DNA of 8,727 bases from Patescibacteria group bacterium (GTDB lineage Bacteria > Patescibacteria > Microgenomatia > Levybacterales > UBA12049), in contig JAMCTM010000018.1 in NCBI GenBank assembly GCA_023379465.1, forward strand, positions 1 to 8,727, given 5' to 3'. Shown one piece after another: positions 1 to 5,923 of this stretch. The position numbers were made by a program, and so were the translations under genes. Every line of letters begins with the position of its first letter. The first letter of the stretch is position 1. A model generated the notes under the pieces. It had not been told where the DNA came from, did not search any database, and saw only the letters and a program-made list of their open reading frames with translations.

Positions 1-66
1 GACGTGCAAAAAGCCTATGTGTATGCATAACGGGTAACAGAGGGCAAAAAACTTCTTCTTACTGCC

Positions 67-93
67 AATTATCTTCGGATAATTCCTCTTTTT
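67..93 (+). terminator. UUCG-loop hairpin followed by a T-rich tract
   Basis: AATTATC (67-73), loop TTCG (74-77) and GATAATT (78-84) form a perfect 7-bp stem with a stable UUCG-type tetraloop, followed by CCTCTTTTT (85-93). This has the form of an intrinsic terminator for whatever gene enters from the left. The stem is AT-rich and weak. It also lies inside the open frame that leads into the conserved tail, so it may be coincidental. Confidence 0.4.
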
Positions 94-128
94 GTGCGTT
101 TTAATTCTTTAGAATGCAATGGCACTGG
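91..128 (+). repeat. Direct repeat copy 1 (tail-coding element)
   Basis: This 38-base segment aligns without gaps to 854-891, exactly 763 bases downstream, with 30 identities. The central 14 bases AATTCTTTAGAATG are identical. All eight differences are transitions, and seven fall at the third codon position of the frame that reads VRFNSLECNGTG. The stretch 109-127 is also an exact 19-base inverted match to 8601-8619. The ATG used for the next gene (119) lies inside the repeat in a different frame. Confidence 0.85.
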
Positions 129-844
129 TATATAGTGTAGGAAATATAGATATTGGACCAAGAGTAAACATTATTGCTTCCTACGAAGATTTGATGAAGG
201 AACTTGAAAATAGCAGGAATATAAGTTTATCGGGGCGTGGAAGACTAGAACAAATTGGGGAAAAACTGATAGATTCTTTTCCCGCAATTCAAGCAACAAG
301 AGACCCGCGTGAAATATATGAAATAATGAGAAACGCCAGAGCGGATAAGTTTATCAGAGACAATACTGCTAAAATTCCTGAGTCTGTTCAAGGTGAAGCA
401 AGGGAATTTTTGGAAGATTTAATTTATGATCAGGCTTGGGGAAATGATTCCGGGCATATTCAAATAGGTAGGTTTTTGAATGCGCTTGACAAGATAAAAC
501 CAAATAATGAAGAGGAAAAACCTACAGCACAGGAAATAGCGGAACTTTATCTAAAATTATCACAGCCTCAATTTAGCGGGCTCATAGCTGGGGGATTTGT
601 TTCGGTAAATAGAAATCCAGATTATAAAAAAACTCACTTTGGGCCGATCAGGGCAACATTTAACTGGACACAGATAGAGAAAGATGCCAAAGGCGAGATA
701 CAAGATCAAGATGGATATGGTGGATATAAAGTGGTCAGTTATCAGGGACAAAGGTTTGCCATTCATCCGGGTTCATTGGCTTGTTATGCAATAACTGAAA
801 ACGGAGAATTGGGAGAAAAATTTAACTTTCGCGTATTGGAATAA
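119..844 (+). CDS. Hypothetical protein, orphan, flanked by direct repeats
   Basis: A 241-residue, mostly hydrophilic protein with no signal peptide or membrane segment, so probably cytoplasmic. I do not recognise a family. The N-terminal half (about 20-125) is rich in charged helices (ELENSRN, EIYEIMRNARADKF, AREFLEDLIYDQ). The C-terminal part (about 150-241) has more aromatics and glycines (FSGLIAGGFVSVN, DQDGYGGYKVVSYQGQRFAIHPG) and looks like a beta-rich domain. The start is uncertain: ATG 119 lies within repeat copy 1, has no Shine-Dalgarno and sits 3 bases after a TAGAAT sequence. A later start is possible, for example ATG 194 (codon 26). The gene stops with TAA at 842-844 and the same frame then runs into repeat copy 2. 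It could be the cargo of a small cassette bounded by the repeats; that is inference. Confidence 0.7.
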   Translation: MALVYSVGNIDIGPRVNIIASYEDLMKELENSRNISLSGRGRLEQIGEKLIDSFPAIQATRDPREIYEIMRNARADKFIRDNTAKIPESVQGEAREFLEDLIYDQAWGNDSGHIQIGRFLNALDKIKPNNEEEKPTAQEIAELYLKLSQPQFSGLIAGGFVSVNRNPDYKKTHFGPIRATFNWTQIEKDAKGEIQDQDGYGGYKVVSYQGQRFAIHPGSLACYAITENGELGEKFNFRVLE

Positions 845-853
845 GGCATCATC

Positions 854-901
854 TTTGCACGCTTCAATTCTTTAGAATGTAACGGTACCGGGTTGCAATA
901 A
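854..901 (+). repeat. Direct repeat copy 2 (tail-coding element)
   Basis: Bases 854-891 are the second copy of the 38-base repeat at 91-128. The reading frame FARFNSLECNGTGLQ ends at TAA 899-901 and is in frame with the preceding 241-codon gene, separated from it by TAA 842-844 and three codons. No ATG is present, and the ATG found in copy 1 has become AACG here, so only the tail frame is shared. The right end overlaps the promoter of the next gene. Confidence 0.8.
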
Positions 902-921
902 GTTATCCTAAGAGCTATAGT
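893..921 (+). promoter_or_regulatory. Sigma70-type promoter for the DUF2130 gene, leaderless
   Basis: TTGCAA (893-898), a 17-base spacer and TATAGT (916-921). A transcription start about 7-8 bases further on falls at 928-930, at or beside the ATG at 930, and no Shine-Dalgarno precedes that ATG. The mRNA is therefore predicted to be leaderless. The -35 element overlaps the last codons of the conserved tail. Confidence 0.6.
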
Positions 922-929
922 AGGTAAAC

Positions 930-2093
930 ATGGATATAGTTTGCCCTAATTGCGGTAAATCCGTTGCCCTTAATCAGGTTATAAGGCATCAGATAGAGGA
1001 TAAAATCCGCAAGGAATTGAAAGCAGAAAATACGCAGGAACTGGACCAGCTTAAAATATCGCTTCGCGAAGAAGCAATTAAAAAAGCGAGGGAACAATTT
1101 GATCTTAGAACAAAAACCCTGGAAGAAGAAAACAAAGAGGCAAAAGAACAAACAAAAGAGCTTAAAGAAAACCTTCTTAATCTAACCAGAGAGCTTCGAT
1201 TTCTTCAAACAAAGGATGAGCAAAGAGAACTTGAGATGCAAAAAAAATTGCTGGAGGAAAGGGGCAAAATACAAAAAGAGGCTGAGCAAACAGAAAGAGA
1301 AAAATTTGAGCTGGAAAAGTTACGCTACGAAAAACAGCTCGAAGATACAAAAAAAGCCCTGGAGGAGGCTAAACGCAAGGCAGACCAGAAGTCTCAGCAA
1401 CTGCAGGGAGAGGTTTTAGAAATCAATCTGGAAAACCAGTTAAGGTCTTTCTTTCCAACGGATGAGATCTTGGGCGTTCCTAAAGGGATTGAGGGGGCGG
1501 ATATCTGGCAGAAGGTAAAAAATCGGCTTGGGCAAACCGCCGGCTCGATCCTTTGGGAAACAAAAAGAACAAAAGCCTGGAGCAATTCCTGGACAGCAAA
1601 ACTTCGGGAGGACAAAAGAACCATTGGCGCGAGCCTTGCGGTTTTGGTAAGCGATATCCTGCCCCAAGACATTCAGTCCTTTGAATTTTATGACCGCGTC
1701 TGGGTTAGCAACCGAAAATACGCGGCGGCATTGGCCGGCGTACTTAGACATTTAATACTTGAGACAGCCATTGCCAAATCCGCGGCCAGCCATAAAGATA
1801 CGAAACTGCAGGAAATCTACGATTATATTGTCAGCGATGCCTTTAAATATAAAATAGAAGCGCATTTTGAAAGTGTAAAGGCGTTAAGAGAAGATCTGGA
1901 TTCCGAAAAGCGCGTTATGGAAAGGAATTGGAAAAGACGGGAAATCCAAATACAGAGGCTCGACAGAAGCATGTCTCAAATGTTCGGTGAGATCCAGGGC
2001 ATAGCCGGTGCCGGCCTAAAGGCGCCGGACAGCCTAGGGCTAGGAAGCTCAAACGATGCTTCAGCAACGCAGGAACAACTTATCCAAACTTGA
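930..2093 (+). CDS. DUF2130-family coiled-coil protein with PD-(D/E)XK-like core
   Basis: A 387-residue protein matching the DUF2130 family in layout and motif. An N-terminal CPNCGK (C5, C8) looks like half of a zinc knuckle. Residues about 20-165 form a long, highly charged coiled coil. The conserved core follows at about 165-325 with GADIWQKV (D191) and GSILWETKRTKAWSNSWTAK (E210, K212). The spacing D...E-x-K resembles a PD-(D/E)XK nuclease active site, so DNA cleavage or binding is plausible. I know of no demonstrated reaction for this family. A second charged helix (about 312-345) and a disordered tail end the protein. It ends with TGA, and no in-frame TGA occurs inside. It has its own promoter and is separated by 45 bases from the next gene, with no clear operon partner. 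Family assignment is fairly sure; function is inference. Confidence 0.85.
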   Translation: MDIVCPNCGKSVALNQVIRHQIEDKIRKELKAENTQELDQLKISLREEAIKKAREQFDLRTKTLEEENKEAKEQTKELKENLLNLTRELRFLQTKDEQRELEMQKKLLEERGKIQKEAEQTEREKFELEKLRYEKQLEDTKKALEEAKRKADQKSQQLQGEVLEINLENQLRSFFPTDEILGVPKGIEGADIWQKVKNRLGQTAGSILWETKRTKAWSNSWTAKLREDKRTIGASLAVLVSDILPQDIQSFEFYDRVWVSNRKYAAALAGVLRHLILETAIAKSAASHKDTKLQEIYDYIVSDAFKYKIEAHFESVKALREDLDSEKRVMERNWKRREIQIQRLDRSMSQMFGEIQGIAGAGLKAPDSLGLGSSNDASATQEQLIQT

Positions 2094-2123
2094 CTTTGAT
2101 TGATTTTGTTTTCTTAGGATTTA

Positions 2124-2132
2124 TGTTATAAT
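2124..2132 (+). promoter_or_regulatory. Extended -10 promoter for the SurA_N-like gene, leaderless
   Basis: TGTTATAAT (2124-2132) is a perfect extended -10 element. Only a weak -35 (TTTTGT, 2104-2109) lies at 17-base spacing. Six bases separate the -10 from ATG 2139, so transcription should begin at or next to the start codon. The identical nonamer precedes the response regulator gene. Confidence 0.65.
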
Positions 2133-2138
2133 TGAAAA

Positions 2139-2879
2139 ATGCCGCAAGGAATTAAAGATAAGAAAAAAACATCCGCAAAAACCTTGAATGCTTCAAAAAA
2201 GCTTGCTCAGGCTGAGAGAGAAACGAAAAATAATTTATCCGCAGGTTTTCTTGAAAACCTCAAGAGCAAAATTCCCTATAAAAAACTTAAGGCCGAAAAA
2301 CTTAAAAGGAAACAATTCATTATTCCTCTTATTATCGTACTCTTAATTGCCTTATTGTATATCTTTAAAGGCTTGTTTGTTGTCGCCACTGTTAACGGCG
2401 AACCCATCACGAGCATTGCTTTTTTAAACGAAATGAAGCAGGAATCCGGCAAACAAAGTCTCAACTCCCTTATTACCCAAGCGCTTATTACACAAGAGGC
2501 CAAAAGAAAAAATATTAAGGTTTCCAATAAAGAAATAGATTCTCAAATGAAAACGATCGAAAATAATCTAAAAAGCCAAGGAGAAAACCTGGATGCCGTT
2601 CTATCTCAAAGAGGAATAACAAAACAGGAGCTGAGAAATCAAATAAAAATACAGCTGATGGTTAATAAGCTTTTAGGCAATAAGGCAAAAGTGACGGATA
2701 AAGAAATTAACGATTATTACAATAAGAATAAAAAATCTCTGCCTCCGGGAATGGATGAAAAAAGCGCTAAGCAAAGCATAAAACAACAGCTCCAGCAGGA
2801 AAAAATAGCCTCTGTCTTTCAAACCTGGCTGGCAGGCCTTCGGGCAAAAGCAAAAATCAACTACTTTATTAACCCTTAG
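2139..2879 (+). CDS. Membrane-anchored SurA_N-like chaperone lacking a parvulin domain
   Basis: A 246-residue protein. Residues 1-58 are a lysine-rich cytoplasmic segment. Residues about 59-81 (FIIPLIIVLLIALLYIFKGL) form one membrane helix, so the rest should face outward. From about 82 it follows the SurA/PrsA N-terminal pattern: VATVNGEPITSIAFLNEM, then helices with LITQALITQEAKRKNIKVSNKEID, a long helix ending in NKLLGNKAKVTDKEINDYYNKNK, and a closing amphipathic helix (KQSIKQQLQQEKIASVFQTW). In PrsA and SurA a parvulin PPIase domain follows or interrupts this unit, and none is present here. It may act purely as a holdase for exported proteins. Substrates are unknown, and the adjacent glycosidase and surface proteins are candidates. 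The gene ends with TAG, 50 bases before the regulator gene. Confidence 0.75.
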   Translation: MPQGIKDKKKTSAKTLNASKKLAQAERETKNNLSAGFLENLKSKIPYKKLKAEKLKRKQFIIPLIIVLLIALLYIFKGLFVVATVNGEPITSIAFLNEMKQESGKQSLNSLITQALITQEAKRKNIKVSNKEIDSQMKTIENNLKSQGENLDAVLSQRGITKQELRNQIKIQLMVNKLLGNKAKVTDKEINDYYNKNKKSLPPGMDEKSAKQSIKQQLQQEKIASVFQTWLAGLRAKAKINYFINP

Positions 2880-2889
2880 CACCCGCTCG

Positions 2890-2905
2890 TTCATGAAATC
2901 TTCAT
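2890..2905 (+). promoter_or_regulatory. TTCAT-N6-TTCAT box 1, upstream of the response regulator gene
   Basis: TTCAT at 2890-2894 and again at 2901-2905, an exact 11-base period, followed by CTT. The second half ends 9 bases before the -10 element. The geometry matches operators of OmpR/PhoB-family dimers, whose half-sites repeat every helical turn and take the place of a -35 element. Its position before the regulator's own gene suggests autoregulation. Confidence 0.65.
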
Positions 2906-2911
2906 CTTGCC

Positions 2912-2920
2912 TGTTATAAT
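2912..2920 (+). promoter_or_regulatory. Extended -10 for the two-component operon, leaderless
   Basis: TGTTATAAT (2912-2920) lies 9 bases before ATG 2930. No convincing -35 hexamer exists at 17 bases; that position is occupied by the TTCAT box. This suggests activator dependence. The predicted start near 2927 leaves a 5' leader of about 3 bases. Confidence 0.6.
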
Positions 2921-2929
2921 GTGTTCTAT

Positions 2930-3604
2930 ATGCGGGTGCTAATTGTTGAAGACGAGGAAAAACTCAATCTTGGTATAAAAAGAGGGCTTGAACGGGAAGG
3001 ATATAGCGTTGACAGTGCGTTTGACGGTGAAAAAGGCCAACTCCTTGCGGAGGATTCGGCCTATGATGTAATCATTCTTGACATTTTACTTCCTAAACAA
3101 AACGGGCTTGCAATATGCAAATATTTACGTACTAACCGGATAAGTACTCCGATTTTGCTGCTTACCGCAAAGGACGCGCTGGAAGATAAGATAATTGGCC
3201 TTGACAGCGGTGCCGATGATTATCTAATTAAACCAATTAAGTTTGAAGAATTAACCGCCAGAATCCGCGCACTTCTCAGACGGCCTCAAACTCCACTTCC
3301 GTCCCAACTTGAGCTTAGAGGAATCGTGCTTAACACGATAACACGAAGCGTAAGCGTAGATGGCAAGATTCTAAAATTAACATTGAAAGAATTCCGACTC
3401 TTGGAGTACCTCATGAGAAATATGAACAGGGTTCTTACACGGGAACAAATCTTAGATCACGTCTGGGACATATCATTCAACTCATTTACCAATGTTGTTG
3501 ACGTACATATTAAAAATATTAGACAAAAGATAGGAAAAAAACATGTCCTGCTTCTGAAAACCGTTCGCGGCATTGGCTATACTCTTAAAGACGACTATGA
3601 ATAA
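2930..3604 (+). CDS. OmpR/PhoB-family response regulator
   Basis: A complete 224-residue regulator. The receiver domain (1-115) has the acidic pair E7/D8, phospho-acceptor D51 (YDVIILDILLP), T79 (LLLTAKD) and K101 (LIKPI). The winged-helix DNA-binding domain (about 128-222) has the usual LTLKEFRLLEYLMRN, LTREQILDHVWD, VVDVHIKNIRQKIG and KTVRGIGYTL segments. I choose ATG 2930 because MRVLIVEDEE is the standard family start; the in-frame GTG at 2921 would add only FY before it and lies in the promoter. The gene overlaps the kinase gene by 8 bases, so they are translated together. Regulators of this family bind direct repeats with 11-base spacing, matching the boxes at 2890, 4567 and 5832. Which stimulus it answers cannot be read from the sequence. 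Confidence 0.95.
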   Translation: MRVLIVEDEEKLNLGIKRGLEREGYSVDSAFDGEKGQLLAEDSAYDVIILDILLPKQNGLAICKYLRTNRISTPILLLTAKDALEDKIIGLDSGADDYLIKPIKFEELTARIRALLRRPQTPLPSQLELRGIVLNTITRSVSVDGKILKLTLKEFRLLEYLMRNMNRVLTREQILDHVWDISFNSFTNVVDVHIKNIRQKIGKKHVLLLKTVRGIGYTLKDDYE

Positions 3605-4565
3605 CCTTTTTTCCAAAACGCGGCTGCGATTAACTGCTTTGTATATCATAATCACTGTGATTCTCCTTTTTATTTTCAGCCAGATTATCTATATCAGCGT
3701 TTCCGGGAATATCAGAAATGACGTTGAAGGAGACTTTATAAGCAAAGAACAGCAGATCATATTTGTTCAAAAGCAAATCAATAATCTTAAAATTTCACTC
3801 GCTGTTTCAAACATTATTGTATTAATCATTGTAAGCGGGACAGGTTATTTCCTGGCAGGAAAAACCCTTGAACCTGTTAAGCGTACAATGGAGAACCAAA
3901 AACAGTTTTTAAGCGATGCCTCTCATGAACTTCGCACCCCTTTATCCATTTTACAGACAAACCTTGAAAACGACTTAAAAGAAAAACGGATAAATAATAA
4001 AGTTTCTAAAAATATCTTAAACAATCTTGAGGAAGTAGAAAGAATGACGGCCCTTGTTAATGATCTCCTGCTGCTTTCCAGGCTTGACGCGAATACTTCT
4101 TCTATTTCCCTGAAAAAAATAGACCTAAAGGAAATTTTACAAAATATAGGACAGCGCTTTTTACCTTACGCAAAATCAAAAAAAATATCTTTAACCTTTT
4201 CTCTGCGCTCATCAAAAATTTTTATCAACGGAAATCAGGAATTGTTGCTTATGGCATTGGGAAATGTACTCAAAAATGCGATAGACTATAACCGTAAAAA
4301 TGGAAAAGTTTTGTTATCTCTTGAAAAAAAACATAATAATATTATTGTCCTTATAAAGGACACGGGATCGGGTATTCCTTCAAAAAATCTGCCGTATGTC
4401 TTCGACCGTTTCTATAAAGCCGAAGAAAGCCGTTCAGGACATAAAGGCACAGGCTTAGGCCTTGCCATAACAAAGGATATTATTAAAAAACATAAGGGTT
4501 CGATAAAAATAAAAAGTATCCCCGGTAAACAAACAACCGTCACGATTGCGTTCCCTGTCGTTTAA
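3597..4565 (+). CDS. Membrane sensor histidine kinase, partner of the regulator
   Basis: 322 residues from ATG 3597, overlapping the end of the regulator gene. Membrane helix 1 is about 13-36 and helix 2 about 66-88, with an outer loop of only about 30 residues (NDVEGDFISKEQQIIFVQKQ), too small for a folded sensor domain. It probably senses a membrane or envelope state or a partner protein. No full HAMP domain is seen, only a short linker (AGKTLEPVKRTMENQ). The H-box SHELRTPLS holds phospho-acceptor H110. The catalytic domain has an N-box (NVLKNAIDYN, about 223-232), G1 (DTGSGI, 255-260), F-box (VFDRFYKAEE) and G2 (GTGLGL, 284-289). All motifs are intact, so it should be active. It ends with TAA, one base before box 2. 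Confidence 0.93.
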   Translation: MNNLFSKTRLRLTALYIIITVILLFIFSQIIYISVSGNIRNDVEGDFISKEQQIIFVQKQINNLKISLAVSNIIVLIIVSGTGYFLAGKTLEPVKRTMENQKQFLSDASHELRTPLSILQTNLENDLKEKRINNKVSKNILNNLEEVERMTALVNDLLLLSRLDANTSSISLKKIDLKEILQNIGQRFLPYAKSKKISLTFSLRSSKIFINGNQELLLMALGNVLKNAIDYNRKNGKVLLSLEKKHNNIIVLIKDTGSGIPSKNLPYVFDRFYKAEESRSGHKGTGLGLAITKDIIKKHKGSIKIKSIPGKQTTVTIAFPVV

Positions 4566-4566
4566 C

Positions 4567-4598
4567 TTCATATACTTTTCATATTTGAAATTTATCAT
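4567..4598 (+). promoter_or_regulatory. TTCAT-N6-TTCAT box 2 and -10, upstream of the glycosidase gene
   Basis: TTCAT at 4567-4571 and 4578-4582, again exactly 11 bases apart. Ten bases later comes TATCAT (4593-4598), a plausible -10. The predicted start near 4605 lies about 8 bases before ATG 4613. The box begins immediately after the kinase stop codon, so the glycosidase can be transcribed separately from the two-component operon and under the same regulator. Confidence 0.6.
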
Positions 4599-4612
4599 GA
4601 AGAAATTGCTCT

Positions 4613-5764
4613 ATGCGAAAATATCAGCTTATAAAAAGAGATCAAAAAAAGAGGGTAAAAACAACTTTTATTCTGGCAGGCATAGGACTGTTGTTTTTTG
4701 TTGCGTATATTTGCGCATCTTCACTGTCTTTTTTCGCAAATGCCGCGGATTATATCGCGCGTCCTCTTATTGGTTCCCGCAACACAGTCGTGTTGGAATC
4801 TCTTTTTTTCGGCCTGTCCGATACAACGAAACGGGCGGCTTCTCACTTTGTCTCTCCTTCACAGCATGTTTTTGCCAACGATAATAGAAAAACTATTAGC
4901 AAAACCTCAAGCCCTGCCCCTATTCCCCAATCCATGCGGCTCTCCCCCATACCATCGCTAACTTCGCTAGAACCGTTTCCCAATGAAGGAGTCTGGCGGC
5001 CTATTCTTTTTGACAGGTTTTCCAAACAAACGCTCTTGGCAAAAACTATCGTGAGTCCGGACCCGCAGAGAAACTATGCCTATGTAGCGCTGGTTAAAAT
5101 GGCTATGAAAAAGCTTGGTGTCGCCGCTGTCGCAGGAGGCGCGCAACCGGGGGGACCGATTGGAAACCCCGGAACAGGAATAATCCCATGGAAAATTACA
5201 TCTCGTAATAAGCTCATTGCCGCGTTTAACGGGGGCTTTCAGTATAAAGACGGACAATATGGTATGACCATTGGAAAAAAAACCTATGTGCCATTGCAAA
5301 ATAATCTCGCCACGTTTGTTATATATAATAACGGGAGTCTAAACATTATTAACTATCAAGGCCAAGACCTATCCAATACCACTGCGATAAGACAGAACGG
5401 CCCGATGCTTATTGAAAATGGAAGCATTACTTCCTATACGGATAATAGGGACACATGGGGGCTAACGGTTACCAACTCCATGTATACCTGGCGTTCGGGA
5501 ATCGGCATCACAAAAAACGGCAACCTTATTTATGCAGTTGGTCCCTCTCTCGTTCCGCATACACTTGCGAAAGCGTTGCTCGCGGCGGGAGCGATAAACG
5601 CGATGCAACTTGATATTAATCCATATTGGGTAAGATTTGTGCTGTACCATCTGCGCTCTCAGGGGACATATACCTATCAGCCGCTCTTACGGAAAATGAC
5701 AAACGGAGGATACGCGTATTTACATGGATATCAAAAAGATTTTTTCTATGTATATACAAAATAA
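4613..5764 (+). CDS. Membrane-anchored NAGPA-type phosphodiester glycosidase family protein
   Basis: 383 residues from ATG 4613; the upstream ATG 4597 is in another frame and within the -10. Basic residues 3-16 precede one membrane helix (about 17-45), followed by a Ser/Pro-rich linker (about 80-125). The outward domain (about 128-383) resembles the phosphodiester glycosidase family (NAGPA, DUF2233): VALVKMAMKKLGV, AAFNGGFQ (NGGF 206-209), RQNGPMLIENG, TWRSGIGITKNGNLIYAV (about 292-309), LLAAGAINAMQLDINPYW (about 322-339) and a closing LHGYQKDFFYVY. Relatives remove or cleave sugar phosphodiesters, so a cell-surface glycan role is plausible. Where I would expect an LDGG-type motif the sequence has LDIN (333-336), so activity or substrate may differ. 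It follows box 2, tying it to the adjacent regulator. Confidence 0.82.
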   Translation: MRKYQLIKRDQKKRVKTTFILAGIGLLFFVAYICASSLSFFANAADYIARPLIGSRNTVVLESLFFGLSDTTKRAASHFVSPSQHVFANDNRKTISKTSSPAPIPQSMRLSPIPSLTSLEPFPNEGVWRPILFDRFSKQTLLAKTIVSPDPQRNYAYVALVKMAMKKLGVAAVAGGAQPGGPIGNPGTGIIPWKITSRNKLIAAFNGGFQYKDGQYGMTIGKKTYVPLQNNLATFVIYNNGSLNIINYQGQDLSNTTAIRQNGPMLIENGSITSYTDNRDTWGLTVTNSMYTWRSGIGITKNGNLIYAVGPSLVPHTLAKALLAAGAINAMQLDINPYWVRFVLYHLRSQGTYTYQPLLRKMTNGGYAYLHGYQKDFFYVYTK

Positions 5765-5831
5765 TCATTTTTCTTTCTTCGCCTCTTTTCTAAGGTAAAA
5801 ATCCTTTAAAATTCCAATTCCTATTCTATAC

Positions 5832-5866
5832 TTCATAAAGTCTTCATCTTTCTGCATTATTATAAT
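5832..5866 (+). promoter_or_regulatory. TTCAT-N6-TTCAT box 3 and -10, upstream of the secreted protein gene
   Basis: TTCAT at 5832-5836 and 5843-5847, 11 bases apart. The sequence CTTCATAAAGTCTTCATCTT closely matches box 1 (TTCATGAAATCTTCATCTT). TATTAT (5858-5863) lies 10 bases after it and overlaps TATAAT (5861-5866). A start near 5870 gives a leader of about 54 bases, unlike the nearly leaderless neighbours. The pattern recalls the E. coli Pho box, with TCAT repeated every 11 bases. Confidence 0.65.
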
Positions 5867-5871
5867 AAACG

Positions 5872-5890
5872 TCAAGACTAAACATCTTGA
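5872..5890 (+). other. 5'-terminal leader hairpin
   Basis: TCAAGA (5872-5877) and TCTTGA (5885-5890) pair perfectly across a 7-base loop, right at the predicted 5' end of the transcript. Hairpins in this position commonly protect mRNA from 5' end-dependent decay. The ribosome binding site lies well outside it, so it should not block translation. Confidence 0.4.
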
Positions 5891-5906
5891 AAAAGTTAAA
5901 AAAGAA

Positions 5907-5914
5907 GGGAGGTG
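5907..5914 (+). promoter_or_regulatory. Strong Shine-Dalgarno GGGAGGTG
   Basis: GGGAGGTG (5907-5914) is nearly fully complementary to the 16S rRNA 3' end and lies about 10 bases before ATG 5924. It is the strongest ribosome binding site in the window; most other genes have none. It fixes the start at 5924 rather than the in-frame GTG 5912, which is part of the site itself. Confidence 0.8.
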
Positions 5915-5923
5915 AAAATATAC

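Larger units (their letters stand above)
1..135 (+). other. Open reading stretch with internal TAA ending in a conserved tail peptide
   Basis: Frame 1 reads DVQKAYVYA, then TAA at 28-30, then 34 further sense codons to TAG at 133-135. The last part reads LFVRFNSLECNGTGI. The same tail (FARFNSLECNGTGLQ) occurs at 854-901 with almost only synonymous changes, which is why I treat this frame as once or still coding. No start codon is visible after the TAA, so it is either the end of a gene entering from the left with a premature stop, a readthrough extension, or a remnant. Frame 3 is also open from the left edge to TAA at 102-104, so the frame of any gene entering here is not certain. I recognise no family for the tail. 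Confidence 0.35.

Noticed and set aside
3..104. Frame 3 open from the left edge (ends SDNSSFCAF)
   Set aside because: Thirty-three open codons are expected fairly often by chance, and unlike frame 1 it has no support from the second repeat copy.
91..891. Template and variable repeats of a diversity-generating retroelement
   Set aside because: Differences are not concentrated at adenines of one copy, and no reverse transcriptase is present. The changes are third-position transitions.
91..901. Integron attC sites bounding a gene cassette
   Set aside because: No paired RYYYAAC/GTTRRRY boxes with the expected spacing were found around the repeats, and the period-3 synonymous pattern points to coding sequence instead. 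No integrase is in the window.
4546..4884. Alternative frame starting MKKLLYAKI at 4597 before the glycosidase
   Set aside because: The frame soon becomes implausible and ends inside the glycosidase. The ATG lies inside the proposed -10 element.
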